Positions 25,607 through 38,692 of a stretch of DNA of 64,000 bases are shown here, in pieces; position 1 is the first letter of the stretch; every line of letters begins with the position of its first letter. Made by a program: the position numbers and the translations under genes. Below the pieces are notes generated by a model. That model did not search any database. It had not been told where the DNA came from and worked only from the letters and a program-made list of their open reading frames with translations. The stretch covers positions 312,833 through 376,832 of the forward strand of contig NZ_CDCE01000029.1 of NCBI RefSeq assembly GCF_000819805.1, in the 5' to 3' direction. Source of the stretch: Aeromonas diversa CDC 2478-85 (GTDB lineage Bacteria; Pseudomonadota; Gammaproteobacteria; Enterobacterales; Aeromonadaceae).

Positions 25607-26596
25607 CTAAAGGGAGCGACCGGGCAGTGGCTGGGCCAGTTTCTCCACCGCCTGAACCGCTGCCTGGGTGGCGTCATGGTCCAGAGTCAAAGGTATGTGC
25701 CCAATCCCCGGCAGCAGGGTGACAGGCCACTGAACGCCGAGGCGTCTTAACTCTGGCTCCAGTTGATCAGTCTGAAAGGCTTCATCATCAGTGCCAGCAA
25801 GCACGGCGCAGGGGCGCTTGGCACTGCGTATGTTTTGCTGGTATTCGCGGTCTGGCTGAAAGTTCGACGCCAAGTTGAAAGAGTAAGAAGGGGTCAGCTG
25901 GGACTTCGCTTCTTCATTGAGTGCAAAGTTGAGTACGGTCAGATGGTTGAGCGCGAAGATGCGCAGGCCATTGAGGATGTTCAGGGCAATCAGGCGAGGA
26001 ATGCCGACACGCACCCAGCCACCACTGTTGGGCCGATAGTTGGCGGCAGTGGGGCCGAGATAAGGGGAGAGGAGCAGATAGTGATCGAACAGGGATTGCC
26101 GGGAGCTGCCGGCAACGCGCAGGGCAAAGCCTCCCCCCGATGAGAAACCGACAAGAGTGGCTGGCTTGCAGGGGGCTACCGCCCTGATGAAATCCTCCAG
26201 GTCGTCTTCGAGCTGACCGATGTAGGCGATGGTGCCCTTGTTGCCAGACTCGCCATGACCGCGAATATCGAGGGCGTAGGCGTCGTATCCGGCTTGCGAG
26301 AAGGCACTTGCCATCTTGTGCATGCTCTGGCTGCTGGCAGAAGAGCCATGAACCAGTATCACGCTGCCTCTGATGGCACTGCCTTCTGCGGCATAGTGGC
26401 GGTAGGCCAGCTGAGCGCCGTCACGCGCCGGGTATCTTGAAAGTGAAGGTAAACCGCTCCAGTCCAGGCCGGTAAAAGGATTGTTAATACTGGCCATCTC
26501 CTGCGCCTGTCTCGGCCCGCCAAACAGTAGAGCCATGGCCAGTGTCGCCAGCCCAAGCGACGCAAGGCCCACTGCCAACAGCCATCCTTCATGCAT
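25607..26596 (-). CDS. Membrane-anchored alpha/beta hydrolase
   Basis: 329 residues from the ATG at 26596 (MHEGWLLAVGL), with GGAG upstream. A single N-terminal membrane helix (about 4-26) is followed by an alpha/beta-hydrolase domain with an HG motif (ILVHGSS), nucleophile elbow GFSSGGG, Asp in AGTDDEAF and His in GIGHIPL, so the triad is complete. The closest general families are lysophospholipase/serine aminopeptidase S33-like enzymes. The substrate is unknown. The anchor suggests action at the inner-membrane periplasmic face. The upstream in-frame start (26701) adds a charged segment and is less likely. Confidence 0.8.
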   Translation of the reverse strand: MHEGWLLAVGLASLGLATLAMALLFGGPRQAQEMASINNPFTGLDWSGLPSLSRYPARDGAQLAYRHYAAEGSAIRGSVILVHGSSASSQSMHKMASAFSQAGYDAYALDIRGHGESGNKGTIAYIGQLEDDLEDFIRAVAPCKPATLVGFSSGGGFALRVAGSSRQSLFDHYLLLSPYLGPTAANYRPNSGGWVRVGIPRLIALNILNGLRIFALNHLTVLNFALNEEAKSQLTPSYSFNLASNFQPDREYQQNIRSAKRPCAVLAGTDDEAFQTDQLEPELRRLGVQWPVTLLPGIGHIPLTLDHDATQAAVQAVEKLAQPLPGRSL

Positions 26597-26820
26597 ACTT
26601 GCCCATCTCCGATTGAAGTCGACGTGGGCCGACTCGTGGTTTTGACTCGCTCTGAATCTATCAGATGGCCTTTTGTCTGCCAAAACCCTTGGGACAACCA
26701 TCAGAAGGGGCGCCTTCTGCCGAGCGGAGGGCGGCCCCGTTAGCGGGTGTCATAAGGTGGGGTGCGTGATGGCTTTTCAAAGCAGGCCCAGGCTGGTAAA
26801 ACGGACTCTTTCCTTGATAA

Positions 26821-27651
<831 letters not shown>

Positions 27652-27662
27652 GCAAAACGTAT

Positions 27663-27690
27663 AAAAAAGGCGGCTTTGCCGCCTTTTTTT
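27663..27690 (+). terminator. Rho-independent terminator of dapB
   Basis: AAAAAAGGCGGC / GCCGCCTTTTTT stem with TTT loop and T-run, 12 bases after the stop. Confidence 0.93.
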
Positions 27691-28070
27691 ATTAAAGCAT
27701 GTAAAACCAAGCGACTTCTATCTTCTCCCCGCACCGGTTGTTAATCGGCTTGCCGCTCACTTGTCATCACCCTGTTATCGGTTGGTCGTAACATGACCAC
27801 AAAGACGCATCATCAAAAAAGATTAAAAATGCATAACTAGTAAAACGTTTTTCTTTGTCTTTGGAAATTTCACATGGCTCAAATGGGTTTTGTTTGTTTG
27901 TTGTGATTCCATGATTGCTTCTCAAGATGATGAAATAAAAGAAAAAAATAATGTTTTATTGGAAATTTGTGGCTCCGTGGTGCGCATCTGGCTAGAGGGC
28001 GCAAAAAAGTTTTACGGCGGGGGTTGCGCGGCGAGGCAATGCATAGATAATGACTGGAATTGCCTTTTTA

Positions 28071-28088
28071 TAGAATTTAAATGCATTC
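28071..28088 (+). promoter_or_regulatory. Candidate ArgR (ARG) box upstream of carA
   Basis: The core GAAT-N4-ATGCA (28073-28085) matches the spacing and form of the arginine boxes at E. coli carAB. Only degenerate matches (for example around 28038-28055) were seen for a second box, which ArgR hexamers usually need. Confidence 0.45.
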
Positions 28089-28104
28089 TGGTTGAGGTTG
28101 CCGG

Positions 28105-28132
28105 TTGAAATGCCGCAAGTTTTCAGTAGAAT
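28105..28132 (+). promoter_or_regulatory. carA promoter
   Basis: -35 TTGAAA (28105-28110), 16-bp spacer, -10 TAGAAT (28127-28132), followed by GCGCGC. The leader to the carA start is about 105 bases. Confidence 0.6.
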
Positions 28133-28244
28133 GCGCGCAATTTGCCCGAAACCTGCCGGCCCAGCTGGGTCCAATTGACCCGGCGCTCGGTCAGTAACAC
28201 CCAGGTAAATTGCTGAATTTCAAGCTAAAAAACTGGAGGTTGTC

Positions 28245-29381
28245 TTGAATCACACTGCATTGTTAGTGCTGGAAGATGGAACTGTCTTCAAGGGCGTTTC
28301 GATAGGCGCCGAGGGATGTTCCGTTGGTGAAGTGGTTTTCAATACGTCGATGACGGGCTACCAGGAAATCCTTACCGACCCCTCCTATTCCCGTCAGATA
28401 GTCACCCTCACTTATCCCCATATCGGCAACACAGGTACCAACGCAGAAGATGAAGAGTCCACCCAGATCCACGCCCAAGGCCTGATCATCCGCGACCTTC
28501 CGATACTGGCCTCCAACTTCCGCAATCAGCAATCCCTCTCCGATTACCTCAAGTCCCACAACATCGTTGGCATCGCCGACATCGACACCCGCAAACTGAC
28601 CCGCATCCTGCGCGAGAAAGGCGCCCAGGCCGGTTGCATCCTGGCCGGCAAGCAGATCGATGAAGCATACGCCCTCGAACAGGCGCGCGCCTTCCCCGGT
28701 CTGAAGGGGATGGACCTGGCCAAAGAGGTTACGGTTGGCGAGGCGTACAACTGGACCGAAGGCAGCTGGCAGCTTGGCAAGGGGCACGTCACCCCGGATG
28801 CCGACCAGCTCAAATACCACGTGGTGGCCTACGATTTTGGCGTCAAGCGCAACATACTGCGCATGCTGGTGGACCGCGGCTGCCGCCTGACCGTGGTGCC
28901 GGCCAAGACCCCGGCTGCCGAGGTACTGGCGCTGAACCCGGATGGCATCTTCCTCTCCAACGGCCCAGGTGACCCCGAGCCGTGCGACTACGCCATCGAG
29001 GCCATCAAGGCCTTCCTTGATACCAACACCCCGGTGTTTGGCATCTGCCTGGGTCACCAGCTGCTGGGTCTCGCCTCCGGCGCCAAGACCGTCAAGATGA
29101 AGTTTGGCCACCACGGTGCCAACCACCCGGTGAAGAGCCTGGACGACAACACCGTCATGATCACCGCCCAGAACCACGGCTTCGCAGTGGACGAGAACAA
29201 CCTGCCGGAGTGCCTGCGCGCCACCCACGTCTCCCTGTTCGATGGGTCCCTGCAGGGCATTCATCGCACCGACCGTCCGGCCTTCAGCTTCCAGGGTCAC
29301 CCCGAAGCGAGCCCGGGCCCGCACGACTGTGCCGGTCTGTTCGACCACTTTATTGAATTGATTAAGCAGTATCGCGCCTAA
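28245..29381 (+). CDS. carA: Carbamoyl-phosphate synthase small (glutaminase) subunit
   Basis: 378 residues. It supplies ammonia from glutamine to CarB. The class I glutamine amidotransferase domain has nucleophile Cys in GICLGHQLL, and His/Glu in the [13 protein letters not shown] region. The start codon is TTG at 28245, with CTGGAGG at good spacing; E. coli carA also starts with TTG, and no ATG is available near the conserved LLVLEDGT N-terminus. It is followed 16 bases later by carB in one operon for arginine and pyrimidine synthesis. Confidence 0.97.
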   Translation: MNHTALLVLEDGTVFKGVSIGAEGCSVGEVVFNTSMTGYQEILTDPSYSRQIVTLTYPHIGNTGTNAEDEESTQIHAQGLIIRDLPILASNFRNQQSLSDYLKSHNIVGIADIDTRKLTRILREKGAQAGCILAGKQIDEAYALEQARAFPGLKGMDLAKEVTVGEAYNWTEGSWQLGKGHVTPDADQLKYHVVAYDFGVKRNILRMLVDRGCRLTVVPAKTPAAEVLALNPDGIFLSNGPGDPEPCDYAIEAIKAFLDTNTPVFGICLGHQLLGLASGAKTVKMKFGHHGANHPVKSLDDNTVMITAQNHGFAVDENNLPECLRATHVSLFDGSLQGIHRTDRPAFSFQGHPEASPGPHDCAGLFDHFIELIKQYRA

Positions 29382-29397
29382 GAGGATAAAGAGAGCC

Positions 29398-32622
<3,225 letters not shown>

Positions 32623-32640
32623 AGGTTCGTTCGATAAGTC

Positions 32641-32667
32641 AAACACCCCGCCTCGGCGGGGTGTTTT
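32641..32667. terminator. Terminator between carB and the tetR-family gene
   Basis: AAACACCCCGCC / GGCGGGGTGTTTT with a TC loop; symmetric, so it can end both converging transcripts. Confidence 0.92.
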
Positions 32668-32668
32668 G

Positions 32669-33268
32669 TTATGGGCGGCGGTGGCCGGCGAGGAAGGCAT
32701 CCACCGCCGACTCGGCGCTGCGGCGCATCTCGGCGGGGCTCGGGATGGTATCGGCGTAGAGGGCCTCGAAGTGGCGGTTGCCCCGCAGTGCCCCGAGCAG
32801 CTGCTCGCAGGCCAGCTCGGGATCGTCCAAGTGCACTATGCCCTGGCCGTCGAGCGCCTTGAGGAAGGTGCCGAGCATGCTCTGGGAGTGGTAGGCACTG
32901 CGCTCGAGGAAGAAGCGGATGAGATCGGGGTCCTTGTGCACCCGGGTCATCACCAGCCGGCATAACTTGAGGCGGCGTTCGTCATAGACCAAGTGCAGGT
33001 AGTTCACGGCGAGTGCCATCAGCTGTTGACGTGGCGTGCTCTGGTCGGTGGGGAAGGCGAGGGCCTCCTCCAGCGGCTCGGTCAGCTCGGCCACCACGGC
33101 GCGCAGCAGTCCCTGCTTGTCGCCGAAGTAGTTATACAGGGTCAGCTTGGAGCCGCCACAGCGCTCGATGATCTGTGCCATGTTGGTGTCGTCATAGCCC
33201 TGCTCCAGAAACAACTCGATAGCGCTCGCCAGGTAGCGTTGGCGCTTCTCCAGACTCGATGGACGCAT
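32669..33268 (-). CDS. TetR-family repressor of an efflux pair
   Basis: 199 residues from ATG 33268 (MRPSSLEKRQ). The long in-frame ORF upstream is antisense to the membrane-fusion gene and is not coding. An N-terminal helix-turn-helix of TetR type occupies about residues 8-55 (ELFLEQGYDDTNMAQIIERCGGSKLTLYNYF), followed by an AefR-like C-terminal ligand domain. It is divergent from the EmrAB-like genes, with a perfect palindrome in the shared region, so it probably represses them. The inducer is unknown. Confidence 0.88.
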   Translation of the reverse strand: MRPSSLEKRQRYLASAIELFLEQGYDDTNMAQIIERCGGSKLTLYNYFGDKQGLLRAVVAELTEPLEEALAFPTDQSTPRQQLMALAVNYLHLVYDERRLKLCRLVMTRVHKDPDLIRFFLERSAYHSQSMLGTFLKALDGQGIVHLDDPELACEQLLGALRGNRHFEALYADTIPSPAEMRRSAESAVDAFLAGHRRP

Positions 33269-33308
33269 AGTTACAGTACTCCTCGGTACATTTTTTGTCG
33301 TCGGGGGC

Positions 33309-33359
33309 TTGTCACCGTTCACGACGCCCTCTATGATTTTGGTACTGTACGGTACAGTA
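33309..33359 (+). promoter_or_regulatory. Efflux-operon promoter with TetR-type operator
   Basis: -35 TTGTCA (33309-33314), 17-bp spacer, -10 TATGAT (33332-33337). A perfect 17-bp palindrome TACTGTAC-G-GTACAGTA (33343-33359) covers the expected transcription start. A related half-site TACAGTAC (33272-33279) and a GGTAC at about 33285-33289 flank the tetR ribosome-binding site, consistent with autoregulation. Confidence 0.7.
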
Positions 33360-33376
33360 TCATGCGCGGAGTGAAG

Positions 33377-34405
33377 ATGAAAGCGACGATGAAGAAGGGA
33401 GCGGTCGCCCTGGCGCTGCTGGGGGCCGTGGCCGGTCTCTATGTTTATCTGATGCCCCACGTCGGGGAGGTGGTCACCGACAACGCCTATGTGCAGGGGG
33501 AGATAGCCCAGATCAGCGCCGAGGTGGCCGGCGTGGTGACCCGGGTTCATGTCGCCGACAACCAGTTCGTGCATGCCGGTGAGCTGTTGGCGGAGGTGGA
33601 TGCACGCGACTACCAGGCCCTCAAGACCCAGGCGGAGGGTGCTCTGGCCGCCGCCGAGGCGGCGCTGGCCAACGTGCGCGAGCGCATCGCCATGCAGGAG
33701 ATCGGCATCGGGGAAGCGGCCACGCGTATCGAGGCGGCCCAGGCCGATGCCGAGCTTCAGCGCACCGAGTGGGCACGCTATGACAACCTGCTCGGCAAGA
33801 AGCTGGTGGCCAAGTCGAGTGCCGACGCCCAGCGCACCCGGATGCGCCAGGCCAACGCCAGCCTGGAGGCGACCCGCCTTGGGCTGGCCAGCGCCAAGCG
33901 TCAGCTGGGCTCCCTGCAGACCGAGCGCGCCCAGCGGCTGGCACAGCGGGATCAGGCCCGCGCCGCCCTCGAGCTGGCCAGCCTGAGCCTGGAAGACACC
34001 CAGATCCGGGCCCCCATCAGCGGCGTGGTCGGCAATCGCAGCGTGCGCAAGGGGCGCTTCGTTACCAAGGGGACCAACCTGCTGGCCATAGTGCCGGTGG
34101 ACGATGTGTGGGTGGAGGCCAACTACAAGGAGACCCAGATCACCCACATCCTGCCCGGCCAGACGGTAGAGGTGAGGCTCGACAGCTTCCCGGACCGCCC
34201 GCTGCGCGGCCACGTGATCGGCGCCTCGCCGGCTACCGGCGCGCGCTTCAGCCTGCTGCCGCCGGACAACGCGACCGGCAACTTCGTGAAGATTGTGCAG
34301 CGGGTGCCGGTCAAGATCGCCCTCGACATCCCGAGTGAGCTGCGCGGTCGGGTGGTGCCCGGCCTCTCGGCCGAGGTGGCGATCGCCGTCGGCGGGCGGG
34401 GCTGA
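33377..34405 (+). CDS. Membrane-fusion (HlyD/EmrA-type) efflux subunit
   Basis: 342 residues from ATG 33377, preceded by GGAG. One N-terminal membrane helix (about 8-26), then a biotinyl-lipoyl-like half-motif (DNAYVQGEIAQISAEVAGVV), a long alpha-helical hairpin (about 75-200), the second lipoyl half (IRAPISGVVGNRSV) and a beta-barrel domain. It bridges the inner-membrane pump to an outer-membrane channel. The stop is 2 bases before the transporter start. Earlier in-frame ATG codons overlap the operator. Confidence 0.9.
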   Translation: MKATMKKGAVALALLGAVAGLYVYLMPHVGEVVTDNAYVQGEIAQISAEVAGVVTRVHVADNQFVHAGELLAEVDARDYQALKTQAEGALAAAEAALANVRERIAMQEIGIGEAATRIEAAQADAELQRTEWARYDNLLGKKLVAKSSADAQRTRMRQANASLEATRLGLASAKRQLGSLQTERAQRLAQRDQARAALELASLSLEDTQIRAPISGVVGNRSVRKGRFVTKGTNLLAIVPVDDVWVEANYKETQITHILPGQTVEVRLDSFPDRPLRGHVIGASPATGARFSLLPPDNATGNFVKIVQRVPVKIALDIPSELRGRVVPGLSAEVAIAVGGRG

Positions 34406-34407
34406 TC

Positions 34408-35922
34408 ATGCTGCGCATACCCCAACTGCTGGTGCTGACCCTGCTGCTCTTGCTGCCCCAGGGGATCACGGGGGAGCTCTACGGCTCGGGGGCGGCCGAG
34501 ATTGCCGGTGCTCTCGGCCTCTCCGGGGACGAGGCGAGCTGGCTCAAGACGCTCAACATGATGGGCCAGCTGATGACGCTGCCGCTGGCGGCCTGGCTGG
34601 CGCGTCGGCTGGGTTATCGAAGCATGACCCGGCTGGGTGCCCTGATTGGCCTCGTCGCCGCCCTGCTCGCCTGCCTGTGCCGGCAACCTGCGCCGCAGCT
34701 GCTTGCCTGGTGGGGGCTCGGGGTGTCGGCCAGTTTGTTGCTGCTGGTGGCCCACGGCCTGGTGCTGCGGGGGCTTGGCTATCGGGCCATCGCCCTGGTC
34801 GAGGGGGCCATGCTGCTTGGGGTCGTGCTGATCCCTATGGGGCTCTATCCGCTACTGCTGGCCCATCTGGCCGAGGAGAGCCTGTGGCACTGGGCCTTCG
34901 CGGTGCAGGTGCCGGTGTTTCTGGCGCTGCTCTACTGGACCCGCTTTGGCCCCTGGTTTGCGCGCGGCGAACGCTCACCCCTGCACTTTAACCTGTTGCA
35001 GGCGCTGCTGCTGAGCGGTTTCATCGGCGGGCTGACCTACCTGCTGCTGCGCGGCGAGCGCTTCGACTGGTTTCAGACGCCCCATCTGGTGGCCCTGGGC
35101 TGGTTGCTGCTCGGCTTCGGCGGACTGACGGTGTTGGCACTGCGCCGGCGCTGGGGGCGCGGCGTCTACCTGCGCCCCGATCTGCTGGCCGCCCCCCTGT
35201 GCAAGGCGGGCATGCTGGATGCGGTGATGGCCGGTTTTGTCGTCCTCGGCACCAACCAGCTGGTCACCGTCTACGTCACCCAGGCCATGGGCTACAGCCA
35301 CGTCGAGCTTGGGCGCATGGGGTTGGTGGGCTTTGCCGGCATGCTGGTGGGCTTGCTGATCGCCCTCTATGCCACCACGAACCCGGCGCGGGATCCGGAG
35401 AAGGTGATCCCCATCGGTATCGTGCTGATGCTCACCGCCTGCTGCCTGCTCGCCGGGCGCAGTGCCGGCAGCGGCTTCGATGACTTCTGGCCGGCCCTGC
35501 TGCTCAAGGGGGTGGCCATCGGCATCCTCAACATCACCCTCACGGTGCACGTGCTGCGCAGCCTGCCGTGGGCCTATCTCGACGAGGGAGTGGCCTGGTT
35601 CTATCTGTTTCGCAGCCTGGGCTCCCTGCTGGCGGTCGCCCAGCTCTCGCACCTGATGCATCAGGAGACGAGCCAGGCCGTCAACCGGCTGGGGGAGCAC
35701 TACAACAGCGCCAGCCAGGCCTTCCTCGACTATCAGCAGGCCGCCTCAGCCCTGGGGCAGGAGGCCGCGCCGGCCCTGCTCGCCAAGCCGCTGCACACCC
35801 AGGCCATGGCGGTGGCCGGGGTCAACAATGTGCAGTGGTTCCTGTTCACCCTGGCGTTTCTCATCCCGGTGGTGATTGGCACCATGCGCTGGGCCCACCA
35901 CAAGTCGCAGCAAGGGCAATAA
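34408..35922 (+). CDS. MFS efflux transporter, DHA2/EmrB-like
   Basis: 504 residues with about 14 hydrophobic segments, the topology of the DHA2 drug:H+ antiporter group. The typical N-terminal positions are recognisable (LSGDEASWLKTLNMMGQL resembles the segment before helix 2). It is encoded immediately after the membrane-fusion gene and was therefore probably acquired and regulated together with it under the TetR repressor. The substrate cannot be told from sequence. No outer-membrane factor gene is in this cluster, so a TolC elsewhere is assumed. Confidence 0.87.
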   Translation: MLRIPQLLVLTLLLLLPQGITGELYGSGAAEIAGALGLSGDEASWLKTLNMMGQLMTLPLAAWLARRLGYRSMTRLGALIGLVAALLACLCRQPAPQLLAWWGLGVSASLLLLVAHGLVLRGLGYRAIALVEGAMLLGVVLIPMGLYPLLLAHLAEESLWHWAFAVQVPVFLALLYWTRFGPWFARGERSPLHFNLLQALLLSGFIGGLTYLLLRGERFDWFQTPHLVALGWLLLGFGGLTVLALRRRWGRGVYLRPDLLAAPLCKAGMLDAVMAGFVVLGTNQLVTVYVTQAMGYSHVELGRMGLVGFAGMLVGLLIALYATTNPARDPEKVIPIGIVLMLTACCLLAGRSAGSGFDDFWPALLLKGVAIGILNITLTVHVLRSLPWAYLDEGVAWFYLFRSLGSLLAVAQLSHLMHQETSQAVNRLGEHYNSASQAFLDYQQAASALGQEAAPALLAKPLHTQAMAVAGVNNVQWFLFTLAFLIPVVIGTMRWAHHKSQQGQ

Positions 35923-36006
35923 GGGGTGCACCGGGCTGCGGCGCTCCACTACAATGGCGCAGTTTGTTTCTCGCGCCGCCTGCCGGTGCCCAACAGGGAG
36001 CTCCCG

Positions 36007-37155
36007 ATGACCCGATTGCCACGCCTGCCGCTGGCCGTCCTCTCTCTTGCCTTGCTGCTCGCCGGTTGTGCCAGCGAGCCGCCCGCACCGGCCAGCTCGG
36101 CGACCCCGGCGGGACGCCCTATCCCTAAGGCGATGCAGCCACAGAAACCGGCCGACATGAAGACTCGCATCGTGCGCTTCCTGCCCAAGCAGGTGCCGGA
36201 CAAGCCGGGCTGGGCCAACGACGTGGTGACGGCGCTCACCAGCCAGGGGCTGACGGTGAGCGATCACAACGTCTGCACCGTGCTGGCGGTGGCCGAGCAG
36301 GAGGCCACCTATCAGGCCGACCCCGTGGTGCCTGGCCTTAGCAAGATGGCCTGGAAGGAGATCAACACCCGGGCCGGCAAGCTGCTTATTCCCGAATTCA
36401 TGGTGCGCACCGCGCTCTCCATCAAATCCCCCACCGGCAAAACCTACGCCGAGCGCATCGATGCGCTTCGCACCGAGCGGGAGATGAGCGAGATTTTTGA
36501 AGACATGATAGGCACCGTGCCTATGGGCAAGCAGCTCTTTGGCAACATGAACCCGGTGCGTACCGGCGGCCCCATGCAGGTGAGTGTGGCCTTTGCCGAG
36601 GCGAGCGCCCGCGGTTACCCCTATCCGGTCAAGGAGTCCATTCGCCACGAGGTGTTCACCCGCCGCGGTGGCATCTGGTTTGGCACCAAGCACATCTTCG
36701 GCTATCCGGCCGACTACCCCGATACCCTCTATCGCTTCGCCGACTTCAATGCGGGCTGGTACGCGAGCCGCAATGCCGCCTTCCAGGCCGCGGTGAGCCG
36801 GCTAAGTGGCAAGACCCTGGCGCTGGATGGGGATCTCATTCGTTACGATACCGACAAGCCCGGCAACACCGAGCTGGCCGTTCACACCCTGGCCGGCCAG
36901 CTCAAGATGAGCAAGACGGCCATCCATCAGAGCCTCAGGCTCGGCGACAGCAGCGAGTTTGCCCAGAGTGCCCTCTATCACAGGGTCTTCACCCTGGCCG
37001 ACCAGAAGGCCGGCAAACGGCTGCCGCGCGCCATTTTGCCCGGCATCCAGCTGAAAAGCCCCAAGATCACCCGCAATCTCACCACCGCCTGGTTTGCCAA
37101 GCGGGTGGATGAGCGCGAGCAGCGCTGCGTGCAGAAGATGGCGACGATCCGCTGA
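36007..37155 (+). CDS. DUF1615 family lipoprotein
   Basis: 382 residues starting at ATG 36007, with AGGGAG upstream. The signal ends in the lipobox LLLAGC (Cys21). The remainder matches the DUF1615 family of large outer-membrane-type lipoproteins; the HNVCTVLAVAEQEATYQADP region is reminiscent of lytic-transglycosylase-like Glu motifs, but no enzyme activity is established. It has its own -10-like element (TACAAT, 35950-35955) and is not tightly coupled to the efflux genes. Confidence 0.82.
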   Translation: MTRLPRLPLAVLSLALLLAGCASEPPAPASSATPAGRPIPKAMQPQKPADMKTRIVRFLPKQVPDKPGWANDVVTALTSQGLTVSDHNVCTVLAVAEQEATYQADPVVPGLSKMAWKEINTRAGKLLIPEFMVRTALSIKSPTGKTYAERIDALRTEREMSEIFEDMIGTVPMGKQLFGNMNPVRTGGPMQVSVAFAEASARGYPYPVKESIRHEVFTRRGGIWFGTKHIFGYPADYPDTLYRFADFNAGWYASRNAAFQAAVSRLSGKTLALDGDLIRYDTDKPGNTELAVHTLAGQLKMSKTAIHQSLRLGDSSEFAQSALYHRVFTLADQKAGKRLPRAILPGIQLKSPKITRNLTTAWFAKRVDEREQRCVQKMATIR

Positions 37156-37190
37156 CCCTGTCTGGCCGCTATTTCAAGCGGGATAGCGGC

Positions 37191-37811
37191 TCACTGTTTT
37201 CCCACGATCTCGGCCTTGTCACCAGTGACCACAATGGCTTGGGCGTTGCTGAAGGGATAAAGCGCAATGTCATCTGATAGCGTGTTGATAATCTCTTCCA
37301 CCACCTCTTTGAACGGGAAATTGGTGTGATGGGGAAGAGGATAAAACGAGACGAGGGCCAGTGATGCAAGAGAGCCTAAATCGGGCGCGGCACGGATATC
37401 ATCCATCGCCTTGATATAGGAAATATCGGGAGAAAGCACGATAGCCCCTGCGGACTCGCCGATGTAACACTTTCCTGCCTCTATCTGGCGGACGATGAGC
37501 TTGTCAGCACCACTCTTTCTGAGCTCTTGCAGTAGGAAAAAGGTATTTCCACCAGAAACATAGATATAGTCACACCTCTCGAGTGCCTCTGACATTTCGG
37601 CTTCTGTGGCGGTGGCTATCTCCAGCTCGCAGACCTCCATCCCCATGGCGATGAACGCTTCTCTTGCCGCGGCGACATAGAAGTTGATCTCCTCATGAAG
37701 GCTCGCCGTGGGAATGAATGCCACGGTTTTACCCTTGCCCTCACCCTGTGAGAATTGCGCGAAGATGTCGGCGACATCGGCGAATGATGAGGCTAAAAAG
37801 AGTCGTTTCAC
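37191..37811 (-). CDS. Peptidase E-like (family S51) protein
   Basis: 206 residues from a GTG at 37811 (MKRLFLASSF), preceded by AAGGAAAG; the in-frame extension to 37910 overlaps the NERD gene and lacks similarity. The fold is glutamine-amidotransferase-like with nucleophile elbow GESAGAIVL and a downstream LPHHTNFPF His, matching the Ser-His pattern of aspartyl dipeptidase (peptidase E). The codons are less GC-biased than those of the flanking genes, hinting at transfer. The NERD gene ends 35 bases upstream in the same direction. Confidence 0.8.
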   Translation of the reverse strand: MKRLFLASSFADVADIFAQFSQGEGKGKTVAFIPTASLHEEINFYVAAAREAFIAMGMEVCELEIATATEAEMSEALERCDYIYVSGGNTFFLLQELRKSGADKLIVRQIEAGKCYIGESAGAIVLSPDISYIKAMDDIRAAPDLGSLASLALVSFYPLPHHTNFPFKEVVEEIINTLSDDIALYPFSNAQAIVVTGDKAEIVGKQ

Positions 37812-37846
37812 TTTCCTTTCCTTGTAATGAGCCAAATGGCTATCTG

Positions 37847-38692
37847 TTATTCCTTGCTGGTGCAATAGGGGGCCCTGTATTTGCACCTTGGATAGGCATG
37901 GCATCCCCAAAATGGGTTGCCTTTATTCTCCCCTCGCTGAGCCGTACGCAGCACCAGAATATTGCCGCATCTGGGGCATGCCGGGGTCTCACTCTGGTTG
38001 GTGGACCCCATGGCCACAGGCGGTGTTGGGTTGGCGGAGACCGCAGAGTTGGGAGAAGTCTGATGACGTTCCCTCAGCTGGGCCACATGCTGTCTGTGGG
38101 TCTGCCAGTTGGCGGCTAGCCGCCCTTGCTCGATGGTGTCAACCACACGGGTGACGTCGGCTGGGGTTAATACCGGTGTGGTTTTCCCCTTGACGTAGCG
38201 AATGAGCCCGCGGTTCATCACGTTGTCCGGCATAGGGGTCTTGAAGGTGCAGTCACCTATAAAGCAGATGACGGAGTGAAGCTGGTGGTCCGCCAGCCCC
38301 AGCAGGGACTTGAGCGTCATCACATGCAGGTAGTTCTGATGCAGGGGATTTTGAAAATTGTGCCGGCTGCGATAGATCTGTTGGGTCCAGCGCTTGTGAT
38401 CCGGGTGGCCGAAGATCCATCCCCTCATGTTCTTCGTCTCGATGACAAAGACCCCGAAGCGCGACACCAGTACATGATCGATCTGGGTTGTGCCCTGCGG
38501 GGTGGGCAGGGTCACGTCCTTGAGCAGGTGATATTCCTGTTTGTCGAGAAAAAGGCGAATGCTGAGATTGATAAACCACTCCCCGATCATCCCCTTGAAC
38601 CAGGGGGTTCTGATCAGAGTGATAATCAGCAGCAGAGGCAGCAGATACCAAAGCTGTGCCAGCAGCGGGGCCATCGCAGCAGTGACGTTCAT
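37847..38692 (-). CDS. NERD-domain protein with topoisomerase-type zinc finger
   Basis: 281 residues. Membrane helix at about 14-28, then a NERD (nuclease-related) domain about 37-150 with the IDHVLVSRFGVFVIETKN core (Asp and Glu-x-Lys pattern of restriction-like nucleases). After a low-complexity linker the C-terminus has a four-Cys zinc ribbon (CPRCG...GCHAYPRC) of the topoisomerase I C-terminal kind. It presumably binds or cuts nucleic acid near the membrane; the role is unproven. The composition is less GC-rich than the core genes around it. Confidence 0.85.
   Translation of the reverse strand: MNVTAAMAPLLAQLWYLLPLLLIITLIRTPWFKGMIGEWFINLSIRLFLDKQEYHLLKDVTLPTPQGTTQIDHVLVSRFGVFVIETKNMRGWIFGHPDHKRWTQQIYRSRHNFQNPLHQNYLHVMTLKSLLGLADHQLHSVICFIGDCTFKTPMPDNVMNRGLIRYVKGKTTPVLTPADVTRVVDTIEQGRLAANWQTHRQHVAQLRERHQTSPNSAVSANPTPPVAMGSTNQSETPACPRCGNILVLRTAQRGENKGNPFWGCHAYPRCKYRAPYCTSKE

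Larger units (their letters stand above)
27691..28244 (+). promoter_or_regulatory. carAB control region
   Basis: 554 bases without a convincing gene. It is AT-rich from about 27780 to 27990, as in E. coli where IHF, PepA and PurR act far upstream of carAB. The last 180 bases contain an arginine-box-like site and a good promoter. A 72-residue plus-strand ORF at 27890-28108 has no family and no ribosome-binding site and is not called. Confidence 0.55.

Noticed and set aside
27890-28108. 72-residue ORF in the carAB leader region
   Set aside because: No Shine-Dalgarno, unusual composition, overlaps the ArgR-like box and AT-rich control region.
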